Positions 53,369 through 62,226 of a stretch of DNA of 62,226 bases are shown here, piece by piece. A model generated the notes under the pieces. That model searched no databases, was not told the origin of the DNA, and saw only the letters and a list, made by a program, of their open reading frames with translations. Position 1 is the stretch's first letter. Each line of letters begins with the position of its first letter. A program made the translations under genes and the position numbers. Location: the NCBI RefSeq assembly GCF_003253435.1, contig NZ_QKUB01000004.1:1-62226 (forward strand), given 5' to 3'. The stretch is from Metamycoplasma auris. Lineage in GTDB: Bacteria > Bacillota_I > Bacilli_A > Mycoplasmatales > Metamycoplasmataceae.

Positions 53369-54300
53369 TGCCTAATAAATCAAAAGAAAAAAAAGAAACA
53401 AATAAGCAACAAAAAAATGATTTAAATAAGTTAAACATTATTGATATTATTAAGCACAAGGAACCTTTTGAAATTAAGGATGAAGGTTTAAATATCAAAG
53501 TTCTTGATTCATCGACACTTAAGAAATTCAAGTTAGGCAATAATAAACCAAGAAAAAAAGATGGTAAAGAAAAAAAGACTAACTCTGAAGGTTATATTGT
53601 TGAGGTGGATGATGTTAAAAAAACATATTTATCTGGTAATGTTGCAACTGATGTTTTAATGGGAGTTTCTTTTAAAATAAAAAGAGGTGAGATTGCGATT
53701 TTATATGGGAAATCTGGATCTGGAAAATCAACACTATTAAATATAATTAGTGCTCTAGATCGTCCTACCTCAGGTGAAGTTGTTGTTAATGATGTAAGTT
53801 TGCCTTATTTAAGCGATTCGAAACAAACAATTTTTCGGAGAGATAATATTTCATTTATTTTTCAAAACTATAATCTCCTTCAAAATTTAAATAGTTATGA
53901 TAATGTTGAAACAGGAGCTTACTTGCAACGCAATAAAACTAAGCATTTAGACATTAAGAAACTATTTAAAGACTTTGATTTAGAAGAGTGTATGTATAAA
54001 TACCCATCGCAGATGTCAGGAGGGCAACAACAAAGAGTTTCAATTCTAAGAGCAATTGCTAAAAATGCAGATATTCTTGTGGCTGATGAGCCAACTGGAG
54101 CTCTTGATGAAAAAACAGGACAAATTGTTTTAAAAATCCTTCAAGAAATTAATCGTGATTATGGAACTACAATTATCATTGTTTCGCATGATCCAGATGT
54201 TGCTCTTCTAGCAGACAAGGTTATTTACTTAGAACTTGGAAGAATTAAGGAAATTATTAGTCAAGAGCGTAAGTGACTAATTGAAAAAAATAAGCAATAA
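53368..54300 (+). CDS. ABC transporter ATP-binding protein (MacB/LolD type) of the giant permease
   Basis: 310 residues with a 75-residue charged N-terminal extension (KEKKETNKQQKNDLNK and on). The ATPase core begins at YIVEVDDVKKTYLSGN. Walker A is YGKSGSGKSTLLN, the signature MSGGQQQRVSILRAIAKN, Walker B ILVADEPTGALD, and the H-loop IIIVSHDPDVA. The LQNLNSYDNVE region is characteristic of the LolD/MacB class, which fits the FtsX-type permease upstream, with which it overlaps. A TGA at 54274 is Trp and adds eight residues. A terminator follows. Confidence 0.94.
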
Positions 54301-54310
54301 AATAAAATTA

Positions 54311-54357
54311 AAAAATACCTTCTAGGATAAAAAAACTAGGAGGTACTTTTTATTTTT
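54311..54357. terminator. Terminator after the giant permease operon
   Basis: AAAAATACCTTCTAG (54311-54325) pairs with CTAGGAGGTACTTTTT (54336-54351) with small mismatches; A and T runs on both sides allow use in both directions, so it may also serve the minus-strand LicD-like gene. Confidence 0.75.
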
Positions 54358-54380
54358 TCAACATAAATTAAGAAGGTTTT

Positions 54381-55127
54381 TTAATTTTTAATGATATTTT
54401 TAGTATCAATGTAATAATATGGAATACTAATTTGTGAGATTTGTTTTCAACTACTTCCAAAAAGATTTTTTAAATAATTTTGATATTCAGCAATAACATA
54501 AATTTCTAGATTATTTTTCTTAATTTTTATACGCTCGAAATTAGTATTTGTAAGTCATTTTCTTAATGCGCCTCTATTGATTAAAGGACTAGTTATAAGG
54601 AATCCTTCATATTTTTTGTCATACAAAAATTCATTAAAATCTTTGTAATTTAATCCTTTAATAAAAGGTTTGATTAATCTAGATATTCTTATTTTTTGTC
54701 TAACTGCATAAATGTCACTTTTATCCATTGAATAATAATGCAAACAAAAACTTTTAATTTTATTTTTTAGATTAAAAAAAGAATGAATTTTTTTAACTGC
54801 TGTTGGAATTATTATGTTGATATTAATAAATGCTGAATCTTCATTCATTAAACTAATATCTTCTAGAAATTTGTTTTGTAAAGAATAATAATCCGAATGC
54901 ATTGTTGCATCAAGAATCTTTTTTGGATATAGTTGCTTTAATTTTTCGTATGATTCAAAAGTCATAAATACTTCATAGTGATCAGCGTTATATCAATAAT
55001 CCAAATTATTGATTGCAGCAAGTAAACTGTTGCCATCTAAACTATATCAAAGTGAATTTTCGTTGCATATTTCAATAAATGAAGCAAGAATTTTTTCTTT
55101 ATTTTCAAAAATTTTTGTCATTGACAT
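54381..55127 (-). CDS. LicD-like (nucleotidyltransferase-fold) protein, divergent
   Basis: 248 residues from ATG 55127 to TAA 54381-54383; TGA Trp codons break it under the standard code. The N-terminal part LWYSLDGNSLLAAINNLDYW, then ADHYEVFMTFESYEKL, follows the LicD layout (DGGTLLGAVR, then DDIDV, then an R/E-D-Y-E block). The first Asp-Gly is kept but the DDID metal site reads NADHYE, so catalysis is doubtful. LicD proteins transfer phosphocholine to glycolipids or teichoic acids. The C-terminal half has MDKSDIYAVRQKIRISRLIK and ends IDTKNIIKN. It appears leaderless. ATG 55121 is an alternative start. Confidence 0.6.
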
Positions 55128-55140
55128 AAAAAAAATTATA
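55128..55140 (-). promoter_or_regulatory. TATAAT box 7 bases before the LicD-like ATG (leaderless promoter)
   Basis: On the minus strand TATAAT occupies 55140-55135; seven T residues separate it from ATG 55127. No Shine-Dalgarno sequence. Confidence 0.55.
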
Positions 55141-55359
55141 AAAGAAGATTGAAATATTTAATCTAATTTTTAAGTAGTAAAATCTCTTATTTTTCTTATT
55201 TTATTTTAGGTTTCTCACTTATTAGCTAACATATAAGATAATGCTAAAAAATGGTAAAATTTATTGTATTATTTTAAATTACATTTAAAACTTGAAAAAT
55301 ATGCACTAAATTTAAAAAATAATTTCTTTTTGTATATTTAAGTTTCATGAAAGGCAAAT

Positions 55360-57717
55360 ATGTCAGAAAAAATGAAAAAAAATAAGACAACTGAACAAAA
55401 AACTAAAAGAAAAAGAATTCTTTGAGGTGCTTTTTGAGCAACAGCCATTTCTGCAGCCATTGCTGCGGGGATTGGAATTCCTTTAGCGCAAGCATCCAAA
55501 GCACTTCCAAAACCATCGCCAGTAAGAAAAGATACTAGCGGTCTTTTTACAATTGATAACAATGGAAAAATAACTCAAATTAACTATGGAGATATTGATA
55601 AAAATCCAGTAACCCAAAATAAAAATAAGCATACCTTTGAAGCAATTAAAAGCAATATAAGTAAATTCCTATATGAAAAAGAATATGAAGCTTCTTTAAA
55701 ATATCAAGCTATCTATAATGCAAATAAAGCAAAAAGCGATGAAAAAACTTTTGCTCTTGATTCATGAGACCAAATCAAAAAGAAAATTCAAGATGAAATT
55801 AATGATATTAAAAAGCAATATCAAAAACAACATGGTCTTGAAAAGAAATGAGAAGAAAAATTTCTTGAAGAATTAGGTACTGATAAATGAGGAAAATCTA
55901 AAAATGAAAAGCAAGCTTTGGAATATAGAATTAATCAAGAAATTGAAAAAGTAGCTTATTTGGGTTATAAAACAGAAGTTAATAATGATTGAACTTATGA
56001 AGAATTAAAAAATGGAATTATTGCGAATAAGGATGTATCCTATACAATCAATGGTAAAGAAATTGAGATTGCAAAAAAAGGTCAAAAGATTTCTTTAGCT
56101 GATCATTTTGGATTCAAAGAAAATGTTCATTATGTACTTCCAAAAGAAGATTCAATTGAACACAGTCATGATAAGAAATCTGAAATTAAAGTTCCAATCT
56201 TTACTACCAAATCTTTTGTTAAGGAATTTAAAGACCCACTTAGATTTATCAAACCATGGTTAGCTGAAAAACAAGCAATTTTATCTGAATTCATGCTTTC
56301 TGCAAAACAAGATGAAACTGGAGCAGAAAAACCATGAAAAGTAAATAAAGATGAAATTATTAAATTATTAAATTTTTCTGCATATGAAACTACTACAAGT
56401 ACAAGTAGTGCTGACAAGAAACAAGAAATTAAGTTAGGAATTGATCGAATAAAAGATTTCGCTGGATTTAGTACTTTAATTAAGGATCAAGATAATACTT
56501 CTACTATTACTGATCAAGATGAAATCAAGGCAAAAAATGATAAATTGCTAATTGAAAGAGTCTCATCTGATACATCAAATGCCAATAAATTTGGATCAAA
56601 GGGTTTTATTAATTTAGATCAAACTATTTCATCCTCAGATCCATCAACATACTTAAATTTACTTTCAATAGTATTAGGTGAACCAAGTGTAAATGGAAAT
56701 AAAGGAATATATAAACATACAGATAAGAGTAACTTATTTGAAGATTTAAAGAAAAACCTAGTTAAAGCATTGACTGAATCATCTGAGTTTAAGAAGTTTG
56801 AAAAAATAGATTATACTTTTTCTAAAGAACTTAAGGAAGCATTAAATGGGAATGGTGCTACTTCATCCGCTAGTTCACCTTCTAGAGTAACTAGATCACT
56901 TAGAATAAGAGAAGGTAGAGGAGATAGTACTTCATCATCTACAACCACAGGAACTAATACTCAAACTGAAATTCATAAATACGCCAAATACAATGCAAAA
57001 ATTAAAGAAATCATTGAAAAACTTGATGATAAAAAGATAAATGATATCTTTGGCGTTGCTTTCAGAGATACATTTGCTATGAATGGATCAAATGGAGGCA
57101 CTGGGACTAAAGACTATAGAATTAGTTCAATCTATAAAGTAGGAAGTAATTTTGTATCAGTGACTGAAAAAGGTATCCTTGTTCAAAATATTCATCAATT
57201 TAAGAGTGAAGAACAAATTAAAAACTTAATTATTAAGGATTTAGGAATTAAATCAAAAGCTAACTACAAATCAACTTTTACTTCTGAATTATTTGATTTA
57301 AGTTCAATCTTCTCTCAAATTACAAGTTCAGCGGAATTCCAATTTAGCGACCTATTAAGTAAAGAAAATTCTGATTTTACAAAATATATCAAGGATAAGA
57401 AATTTACTCCATTAGATGCAAATAAAGAAAGATCATTCAATGATCAAGATTTAAAGGATGCTAAGAAGTATATTTCAACCTTTGAACAAACAACCAAGAC
57501 ATCAATTGTAAATACTAAATTTGATCAAATTAAGAAATTCATTAAAAAACAAGTTGAGCAAAATCTATACACTGATTACAAATATGATGCATCAAAAAAT
57601 ATGGTGACTATTGAATGCAATAGTAATCAAAATGGTAAGGATGCAACAACATATTTATTTGAAACAGTTGTTAATTATGTATTTGATTTAGATAAGAAAA
57701 AGGAAGCAGGTAGATAA
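55360..57717 (+). CDS. P80-like membrane protein of the HinT locus
   Basis: 785 residues. It starts with a basic stretch (KTTEQKTKRKRI) and a single hydrophobic segment at about residues 21-43 (AISAAIAAGIGIPLA), with no lipobox, so it should be N-terminally anchored with the bulk outside. The large external part is Lys/Asp/Ser-rich, with low-complexity islands around residues 495-530 (SSASSPSRVTRSLR, SSSTTTGTNTQ). The order of this gene, a lipoprotein gene and hinT matches the M. hominis hit locus, where P80 and P60 interact with cytosolic HinT. Identification rests on gene order and architecture, not on alignment. The stop overlaps the next ATG (TAATG). Confidence 0.78.
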
Positions 57718-59483
57718 TGAAAAAGAATTTAATAATTAAATTAGCCTTAACTACTTCTATACTTCCTACTTTTTCTCTTATTTCAGCTTCATGTCAAAAA
57801 GAAAATAATTCAAATACTAAAGTAGAAAATGCAGGTTTTCAAAATTCCTTTTTGAAGGAGCAAACATCTAAAAATCAACTATTTTTGGAACTTATAGATA
57901 CATATTTGAATACTTTTTATAAAAACGATCTAACCAAAGTTTCTGGAAAAAATAATGAAGATAGAATACTAAAGGCAATTGAACAAAAAAACACTCAATT
58001 ATATAAAGATTTATATGATGTCTTTAAACCATTTGCTGCTAAGAAACTAGAAGAAAACCCTCAAATATTTTGAAACCTTAAACAAGAATTTATTAAATTA
58101 GATATTGAGACTTCAAATTTTGCTCCAACACCGGATACAATACCAACAGAAGATCAATTTATCTTTATTCTTAAGAACTCTAAACCTTTAGCATTTAATT
58201 GAAGACTAGAAGTACAAAAACTTTTAATATCTAAACTTTATTTACTTAAATCAAGAGAGGAATTTAAAAAACTTTCTGTTAATGATAAAGGTTTAGATAA
58301 ACATCAAGTTAGTTTAGAATCAGATATTAAAAAAGACTCAACATCAAAAACCAAAAAAGAAATTTATGAAGCGCTTGATTTGAAGGCTGACAACCTATAT
58401 TTAGTTAAATGATTGGTTGAAAATCCAATTATAGAAAAATGATCATTTACTGACGATCAAGATATGAATTTAAGAATTGGTTTTGCTAATGTTGCAAACT
58501 TCAAAGACTTTAATGATTTAGCTTCATATGCTTCAGAAAATAAAGTTAAGTATGACTATAATCCAGTAGCCAAATATAAAGACTTTATCATCGCATCTGG
58601 AAAATCTGAATATAGCAATGGAAAAAATGACCTAGAAACTTTAAGAGCATTTCAAGGTATTCAACAAAATACTGCTACATCAGGAGATTTAAATAATTCT
58701 TTTGAAGCGCTAAAAAATACTCAGTCACCAGTCTTTGGATTCTTAAATCCAAATACAAATCAAGTTTTAGATCAAGATTACTTCAAATTTGTTTCAATTC
58801 TTGAAAAAGAAAGTAAGTTACCAAAAATTAAAGCTACAAGTCAATTAAATAGTAAAGTATCAAAACTTAAAGAATCAGATAAATTAAGTGCAGAAGACAT
58901 TGAATTTGAAGGATTAACTAGAGATAATAGTAACAAGAATAGATTTACTAAAGAATTAACTATGAATAATGGGTCTCAACAAAAATACAAACTAATCTAT
59001 GAAATAGTTGGAGATATTACTTATTCAGGAACAAACGTTAGAGTGCCAATGCGTCTATCAGTTGAATCTTTAGGTAAAAGACATTACTATGATTTCACAG
59101 CCGTACTTGAAAAGAAAGATTCAAAATTCGAAGCAGATCAAAAGGAGCTTAAATTTAATTTAGATAAATATCCTAAAACAGTAAATATGATTAAGGATAA
59201 AAAAGTTGATGCTGCTTATGTTATCAAGATAGCTCCTTTATTTAATTCTAATAAGCAAAAAGATAAAGAAGGAAAAGAAGTTGAAAAAGGTAAGTTAACT
59301 TTAGATAAAACTCCTTGAGAATCAAAAGAAGAACAAAGTAAAATTGCAAATCACATTGTGATTGCTAAAGGTAATGAATTATTTAGAGAAGCAAATAAAT
59401 ATATTAGAGATTATTTAGGATTTGAACTAAAGGATTTTGATCCAACAATATTAGAAATATTTAAACAAGTGGGACTAATATAA
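57717..59483 (+). CDS. P60-like surface lipoprotein of the HinT locus
   Basis: 588 residues. Signal peptide MKKNLIIKLALTTSILPTFS with lipobox LISASC (Cys26). The rest is polar and mostly helical in the N-terminal half; the C-terminal half includes a beta-rich stretch (KYKLIYEIVGDITYSG, VRVPMRLSVESL). The gene overlaps the P80-like gene by one base and ends 5 bases before hinT, so the three genes are one operon. In M. hominis the P60/P80 complex binds HinT at the membrane. Function is not settled. Confidence 0.8.
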
Positions 59484-59488
59484 GATAT

Positions 59489-59812
59489 ATGGAAAAAGAT
59501 ATATTTCAAAGAGTAATTGATAGAGAAATTCCGTCAACTATCATTTATGAAGATGCAGACGTCATTGCGTTTTTAGACATTAAACCAGTACAAAAGGGAC
59601 ATTTTTTGGTTGTTCCAAAAGAATATTCAAGAAATCTTTATGACATTGAGGATGATAACTTGAAGATCCTTATTACTAAAGCACGTAAGTTAGCATTAGA
59701 ATGAACTGAAAAATTAAATGCATCCGGATTTAAATTAGTTGTTAATAATAATGAATCTGCAGATCAATCGGTATTTAGAACACACATTCACATAATTCCT
59801 TACTATGATTAG
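59489..59812 (+). CDS. hinT: HIT-family protein HinT
   Basis: 107 residues. Histidine triad hydrolases cleave nucleoside phosphoramidates and related AMP conjugates. IFQRVIDREIPSTIIYED and FLDIKPVQKGHFLVVPKE are the Hint-type N-terminal blocks. The triad region reads SVFRTHIHIIPYYD: the nucleophile H99 and H101 are present, but the first His of the triad is Arg97. The length is slightly short, as in other mycoplasmas. TGA at 59702 is Trp. It is third gene of the P80-P60-hinT operon. Confidence 0.93.
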
Positions 59813-59847
59813 GATTCATAAGTGTATTTATAAGAAAGACTAAATTT

Positions 59848-61314
59848 ATGGAAAAAAAATATTCAGAACAAGAACAAATTAGAAGAGAAAAAGTAACATC
59901 ATTAGCATCTAAAAACATAAGAGCATTTAATTCCACAATTAAACCTACAATTACATCAAAAGAAATAATTGATTTATATGCAAATATAAGTCGTGATGAA
60001 ATTGATGCACAACAAAAATTTGTAACCTTCAATGGAAGAGTTATTGCACAAAGAGGGCCATTTTTAGTTTTAGTTGATCGTGATGCAACGATGCAAATCT
60101 ACTTTGACAAAAAAACCCTAGATGAAGAATCAGTTGAGATTATAAAACAACTTGATTTAGGAGACATTATTAGTGTTGATGGATATGTTTCTAAAACTAA
60201 CACAGAAGCCCTAGTAATTAAATCAAAGAAAATAACTCTTCTAACAAAGGCACTAAAACCGCTTCCTGATAAATACCATGGACTTGTTGATCCAGAAGAA
60301 AAAAGAAGACATCGATATGTAGATACAATTGTTAATGAAGAATCAAAAAAGACATTCATTCTAAGAACTAAAATTATTAAAGGTGTAAGAGAGTTTTTTG
60401 ATAACTTAGATTACTTGGAAGTTGATACTCCTGTGTTGCAACCAATTCTAGGAGGTGCTGCCGCTAAACCTTTTATTACATTCTATAATGCTCTAAACCG
60501 TAATTTCTATCTAAGAATCGCGACTGAATTACCTTTAAAAAAATGTATAGTTGGTGGTTTTGAAAGAGTTTATGAAATTGGACGTATTTTTAGAAATGAA
60601 GGTGTAGATAGTACACATAATCCTGAATTTACTTCAATTGAATTCTATGAAGCATATTCAGATATGTGAGGAATGATGGAAAGAACAGAAGGTGTATTTA
60701 AACATCTAACCAATAAACTTGGGATTGAAAAAGTGAAGTTTAATGGTTATGATATTGAATTCAAATATCCTTTTGCAAGAATCAATATGGTGGATGCGGT
60801 ATCGCAAAAAATCGGTATTGATGTTCGTAAATTAAATGATGAACAAGCAATTGAACTAGCAAAAAAACACAATATCAAGGTTGAAAAATACTATAAATTA
60901 GGACATGTAATTAATGAATTATTTGAAAAATATATTGAAGAAACATTAATTCAACCTACATTTGTTTATGGTCATCCAATTGAAATCAGTCCACTTGCAT
61001 TTAAAGAATTAGATGACGAAAGATTTACGCAAAGAGCCGAATTATTCATCGGTACAAAAGAATTTGCAAATATGTTTACTGAATTATCTGATCCAATTGA
61101 TCAACTTCAAAGATTTGAATCACAACTTGAAGAAAGAGAAAATGGTAATGAAGAAGCAAATGAAATTGATTGAGATTTCATTAATGCCCTAGAATATGGA
61201 CTTCCTCCAACAGGGGGATGTGGTATTGGAATTGATCGTTTAATTATGCTTTTAACTCAAAATGATTCAATTAGAGATATTCTTTTATTCCCTCAACTAA
61301 AAGATCTAAAATAA
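59848..61314 (+). CDS. lysS: Lysine-tRNA ligase (class II)
   Basis: 488 residues. The anticodon-binding OB fold lies at about residues 55-140 (VTFNGRVIAQRGPFLVLVDR). The class II core shows LGGAAAKPFITFYNALNRNFYLRIATELPLK, the motif 2 block RIFRNEGVDSTHNPEFTSIE split here over two parts, and motif 3 GLPPTGGCGIGIDRL. Full-length, with no gaps. TGA at 60667 and 61171 are Trp. It follows hinT after 35 bases and is closed by a terminator. Confidence 0.96.
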
Positions 61315-61332
61315 AATTAATTCCTATAAACT

Positions 61333-61360
61333 AGTTTCCTTATTTTAAGGAGACTTTTTT
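61333..61360 (+). terminator. Terminator after lysS
   Basis: AGTTTCCTT (61333-61341) pairs with AAGGAGACT (61346-61354) with one wobble pair, followed by TTTTTT. Confidence 0.75.
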
Positions 61361-61388
61361 ATTTATTTTTGGGGCTAAAATTGTATAT

Positions 61389-61490
61389 TTCCCAAATACT
61401 GGACAAAAATAAAAAGAGTTATTTTAGTCAAAAAAATACTTAATTTTAGGCAAATTTCTCGATTTTTTACCCTTTTTTTGCAACTTTGGC
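61389..61490 (+). repeat. Lipoprotein upstream repeat, copy 1 (IS-end-like start)
   Basis: It starts with CCCAAATACTGGACAAAAAT, similar to the IS end at 311-336 read in reverse, and finishes with TTTGCAACTTTGGC directly before a poly-A tract. The same beginning and end recur at 62121-62218 before the presumed next gene of the family. The middle part is only loosely alike. Confidence 0.7.
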
Positions 61491-61516
61491 AAAAAAAAAA
61501 AAAAAAAAAGTAGAAT
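61486..61516 (+). promoter_or_regulatory. Promoter with a 19-A tract as spacer (phase-variable candidate)
   Basis: TTGGCA (61486-61491) resembles the -35 box TTGACA and TAGAAT (61511-61516) the -10 box. Between them lie 18 A and one G, because the tract of 19 A (61491-61509) supplies the last base of the -35 box. The spacer is 19 bases; 17 is optimal. In M. hyorhinis vlp genes a poly-A tract in the same place switches transcription by changing length, with 17 A being active. This copy is therefore predicted weak or off. Confidence 0.6.
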
Positions 61517-61594
61517 TTGATATAGCAATTAAGAATTGCTTAATTTAAGACAAATTAATATTTGAATATTTAAGAAAAATTGGGAAATTAAATA

Positions 61595-62071
61595 ATGAAA
61601 AAAATCAACAAAATACTATTCTCTTTAGGTAGTGTTGCTTCATTAGTATCATTACCATTAGTTGCTGCAAACTGCAATGGAACTAATAAACAAAACGAAG
61701 AAAAATCTCCTGCTAAAAATCCAGAAAAAAACCCTGACAAAAACAAAGAAGGTGAAACTTCAACAACAACTCCTGCAACTAATCCAGAAACTAATACTCC
61801 AAAAGAAAAATCTCAGGAAGAAAAAGCTCTTGCAGCTTCAACTTATATTTATGAAGTTTGAGGTAGAGACATTTATAAATATCAATCAAAAACTAATAAA
61901 GAACCAAAAAAAGTTAATGAATTTAGCATAGAAGATATTCTTAAGAAACAAAAAGCTAATGAAGAAAAAGCAACAAATGCAAATTTAGTGCCTAAGAAAA
62001 TAGATCCTAATAAAGAAAGTAATTCAAAATTAGTTAATGGTTGACTAAATAGTCTTAAAAGTTTAAACTAA
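61595..62071 (+). CDS. Small surface lipoprotein, probably phase-variable family member
   Basis: 158 residues. Signal peptide MKKINKILFSLGSVASLVSLPLVA with lipobox VAANC (Cys at about 27). A Pro/Lys/Glu/Thr-rich low-complexity region (KNPEKNPDKNKEG, TTTPATNPETNTP; about residues 35-80) is followed by a folded-looking segment with TYIYEVWGRDIYKY, and the protein ends VNGWLNSLKSLN. Two TGA codons are Trp. The poly-A promoter upstream and the repeated upstream block further down suggest a multigene family such as Vlp/Vsp; I did not find repeats within the protein. Confidence 0.82.
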
Positions 62072-62083
62072 TAAATACTTTTT

Positions 62084-62107
62084 CCACAGCATTTGCTGTG
62101 GTTTTTT
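62084..62107 (+). terminator. Terminator after the small lipoprotein gene
   Basis: CCACAGC (62084-62090), loop ATTT, GCTGTGG (62095-62101), T6. Confidence 0.88.
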
Positions 62108-62120
62108 GTTAACTAAAAAA

Positions 62121-62226
62121 GCACAGACCCCCAAATACCGGACAAAAATAAAACATAATGATTAGCTAAGAATCCCCTCATTTTGATGGATTTTTTAACT
62201 TTTTGCTGCAACTTTGGCAAAAAAAA
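62121..62226 (+). repeat. Lipoprotein upstream repeat, copy 2, running into a poly-A tract at the window edge
   Basis: GCACAGACCCCCAAATACCG and GGACAAAAATAAAA at the start match the end of the IS at 311-336 (reverse orientation) even better than copy 1 does. TGCAACTTTGGC (to 62218) then enters an A run cut by the window end (8 A visible). It should precede another lipoprotein gene outside the window. Confidence 0.7.

Noticed and set aside
1..62226. Many genes appear split at TGA codons as if they were pseudogenes.
   Set aside because: The pieces are in the same frame and TGA falls at conserved Trp positions (DnaK GGDDW, SSB VAW). Translation table 4 applies, so they are intact genes.
1..62226. 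tRNA, rRNA genes and CRISPR arrays.
   Set aside because: No T-loop plus acceptor pattern was found in the intergenic spaces by eye, no rRNA-like sequence, and no regularly spaced repeats. A tRNAscan run would be needed to exclude a tRNA fully.

Overview
The window is a stretch of mycoplasma chromosome (Mollicutes, hominis/hyorhinis-like branch of the former genus Mycoplasma). It is very AT-rich, gene-dense and reads TGA as tryptophan. For example, the invariant GGDDW of DnaK at about 19326-19334 is encoded with TGA, as is the Trp of the SSB motif VAW. Many genes look broken into two to eight pieces under the standard code and are whole under translation table 4. I saw no tRNA, rRNA or CRISPR array. 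The species cannot be named from sequence alone; p37-, P60/P80- and Vlp-like features recall M. hyorhinis and M. hominis.

Region 1 (1-20510) is mostly housekeeping. The window opens inside an IS150-type insertion sequence whose end lies at the first codons of deoC. Then come upp, a Cof-type phosphatase, RNase HIII, rpsF-ssb-rpsR, rarA-pheS-pheT, recA, a long co-oriented run (YmdB-like phosphodiesterase, nusB, tlyA, sufS, sufU, dinB, and nadD fused to a YqeK HD domain), a minus-strand SDR gene between two small paralogous membrane proteins, and dnaK behind a CIRCE operator.

Region 2 (20719-28147) holds two ABC-2 type transporters facing each other. The first is followed by three lipoprotein genes whose ends overlap and which share an aromatic NWLW-like motif. 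A pseudouridine synthase gene with a homopolymer frameshift follows (28412-29120).

Region 3 (29447-32765) is an accessory module: an AAA+ ATPase gene followed one base later by a subtilisin-like protease gene with an intact Asp-His-Ser triad, insulated by terminators. The architecture matches the IetA/IetS pair described as a plasmid stability and anti-phage system.

Region 4 (32926-40094) has a coiled-coil lipoprotein and a p37/p69-type thiamine (phosphate) ABC transporter under a clear TPP riboswitch. The ATPase that probably completes it lies about 3 kb away on the other strand, behind an S1-domain gene, a divergent glucose-6-phosphate isomerase gene and a lactate dehydrogenase gene.

Region 5 (40281-55127) has an MgtA-type P-ATPase, prs, rsmG, a 2777-residue FtsX-type permease with its ATPase, and a LicD-like gene.

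Region 6 (55360-62226) has the P80-P60-hinT locus, lysS, and the start of what looks like a phase-variable lipoprotein family: a 19-A tract sits between the -35 and -10 boxes, and the same upstream block, carrying an IS-end-like sequence, recurs at the window edge.

Recurring regulatory themes are strong hairpin terminators and a set of genes (rarA, ymdB-like, phnC-like, licD-like) whose TATAAT box ends only 7-8 bases before ATG, implying leaderless mRNAs.
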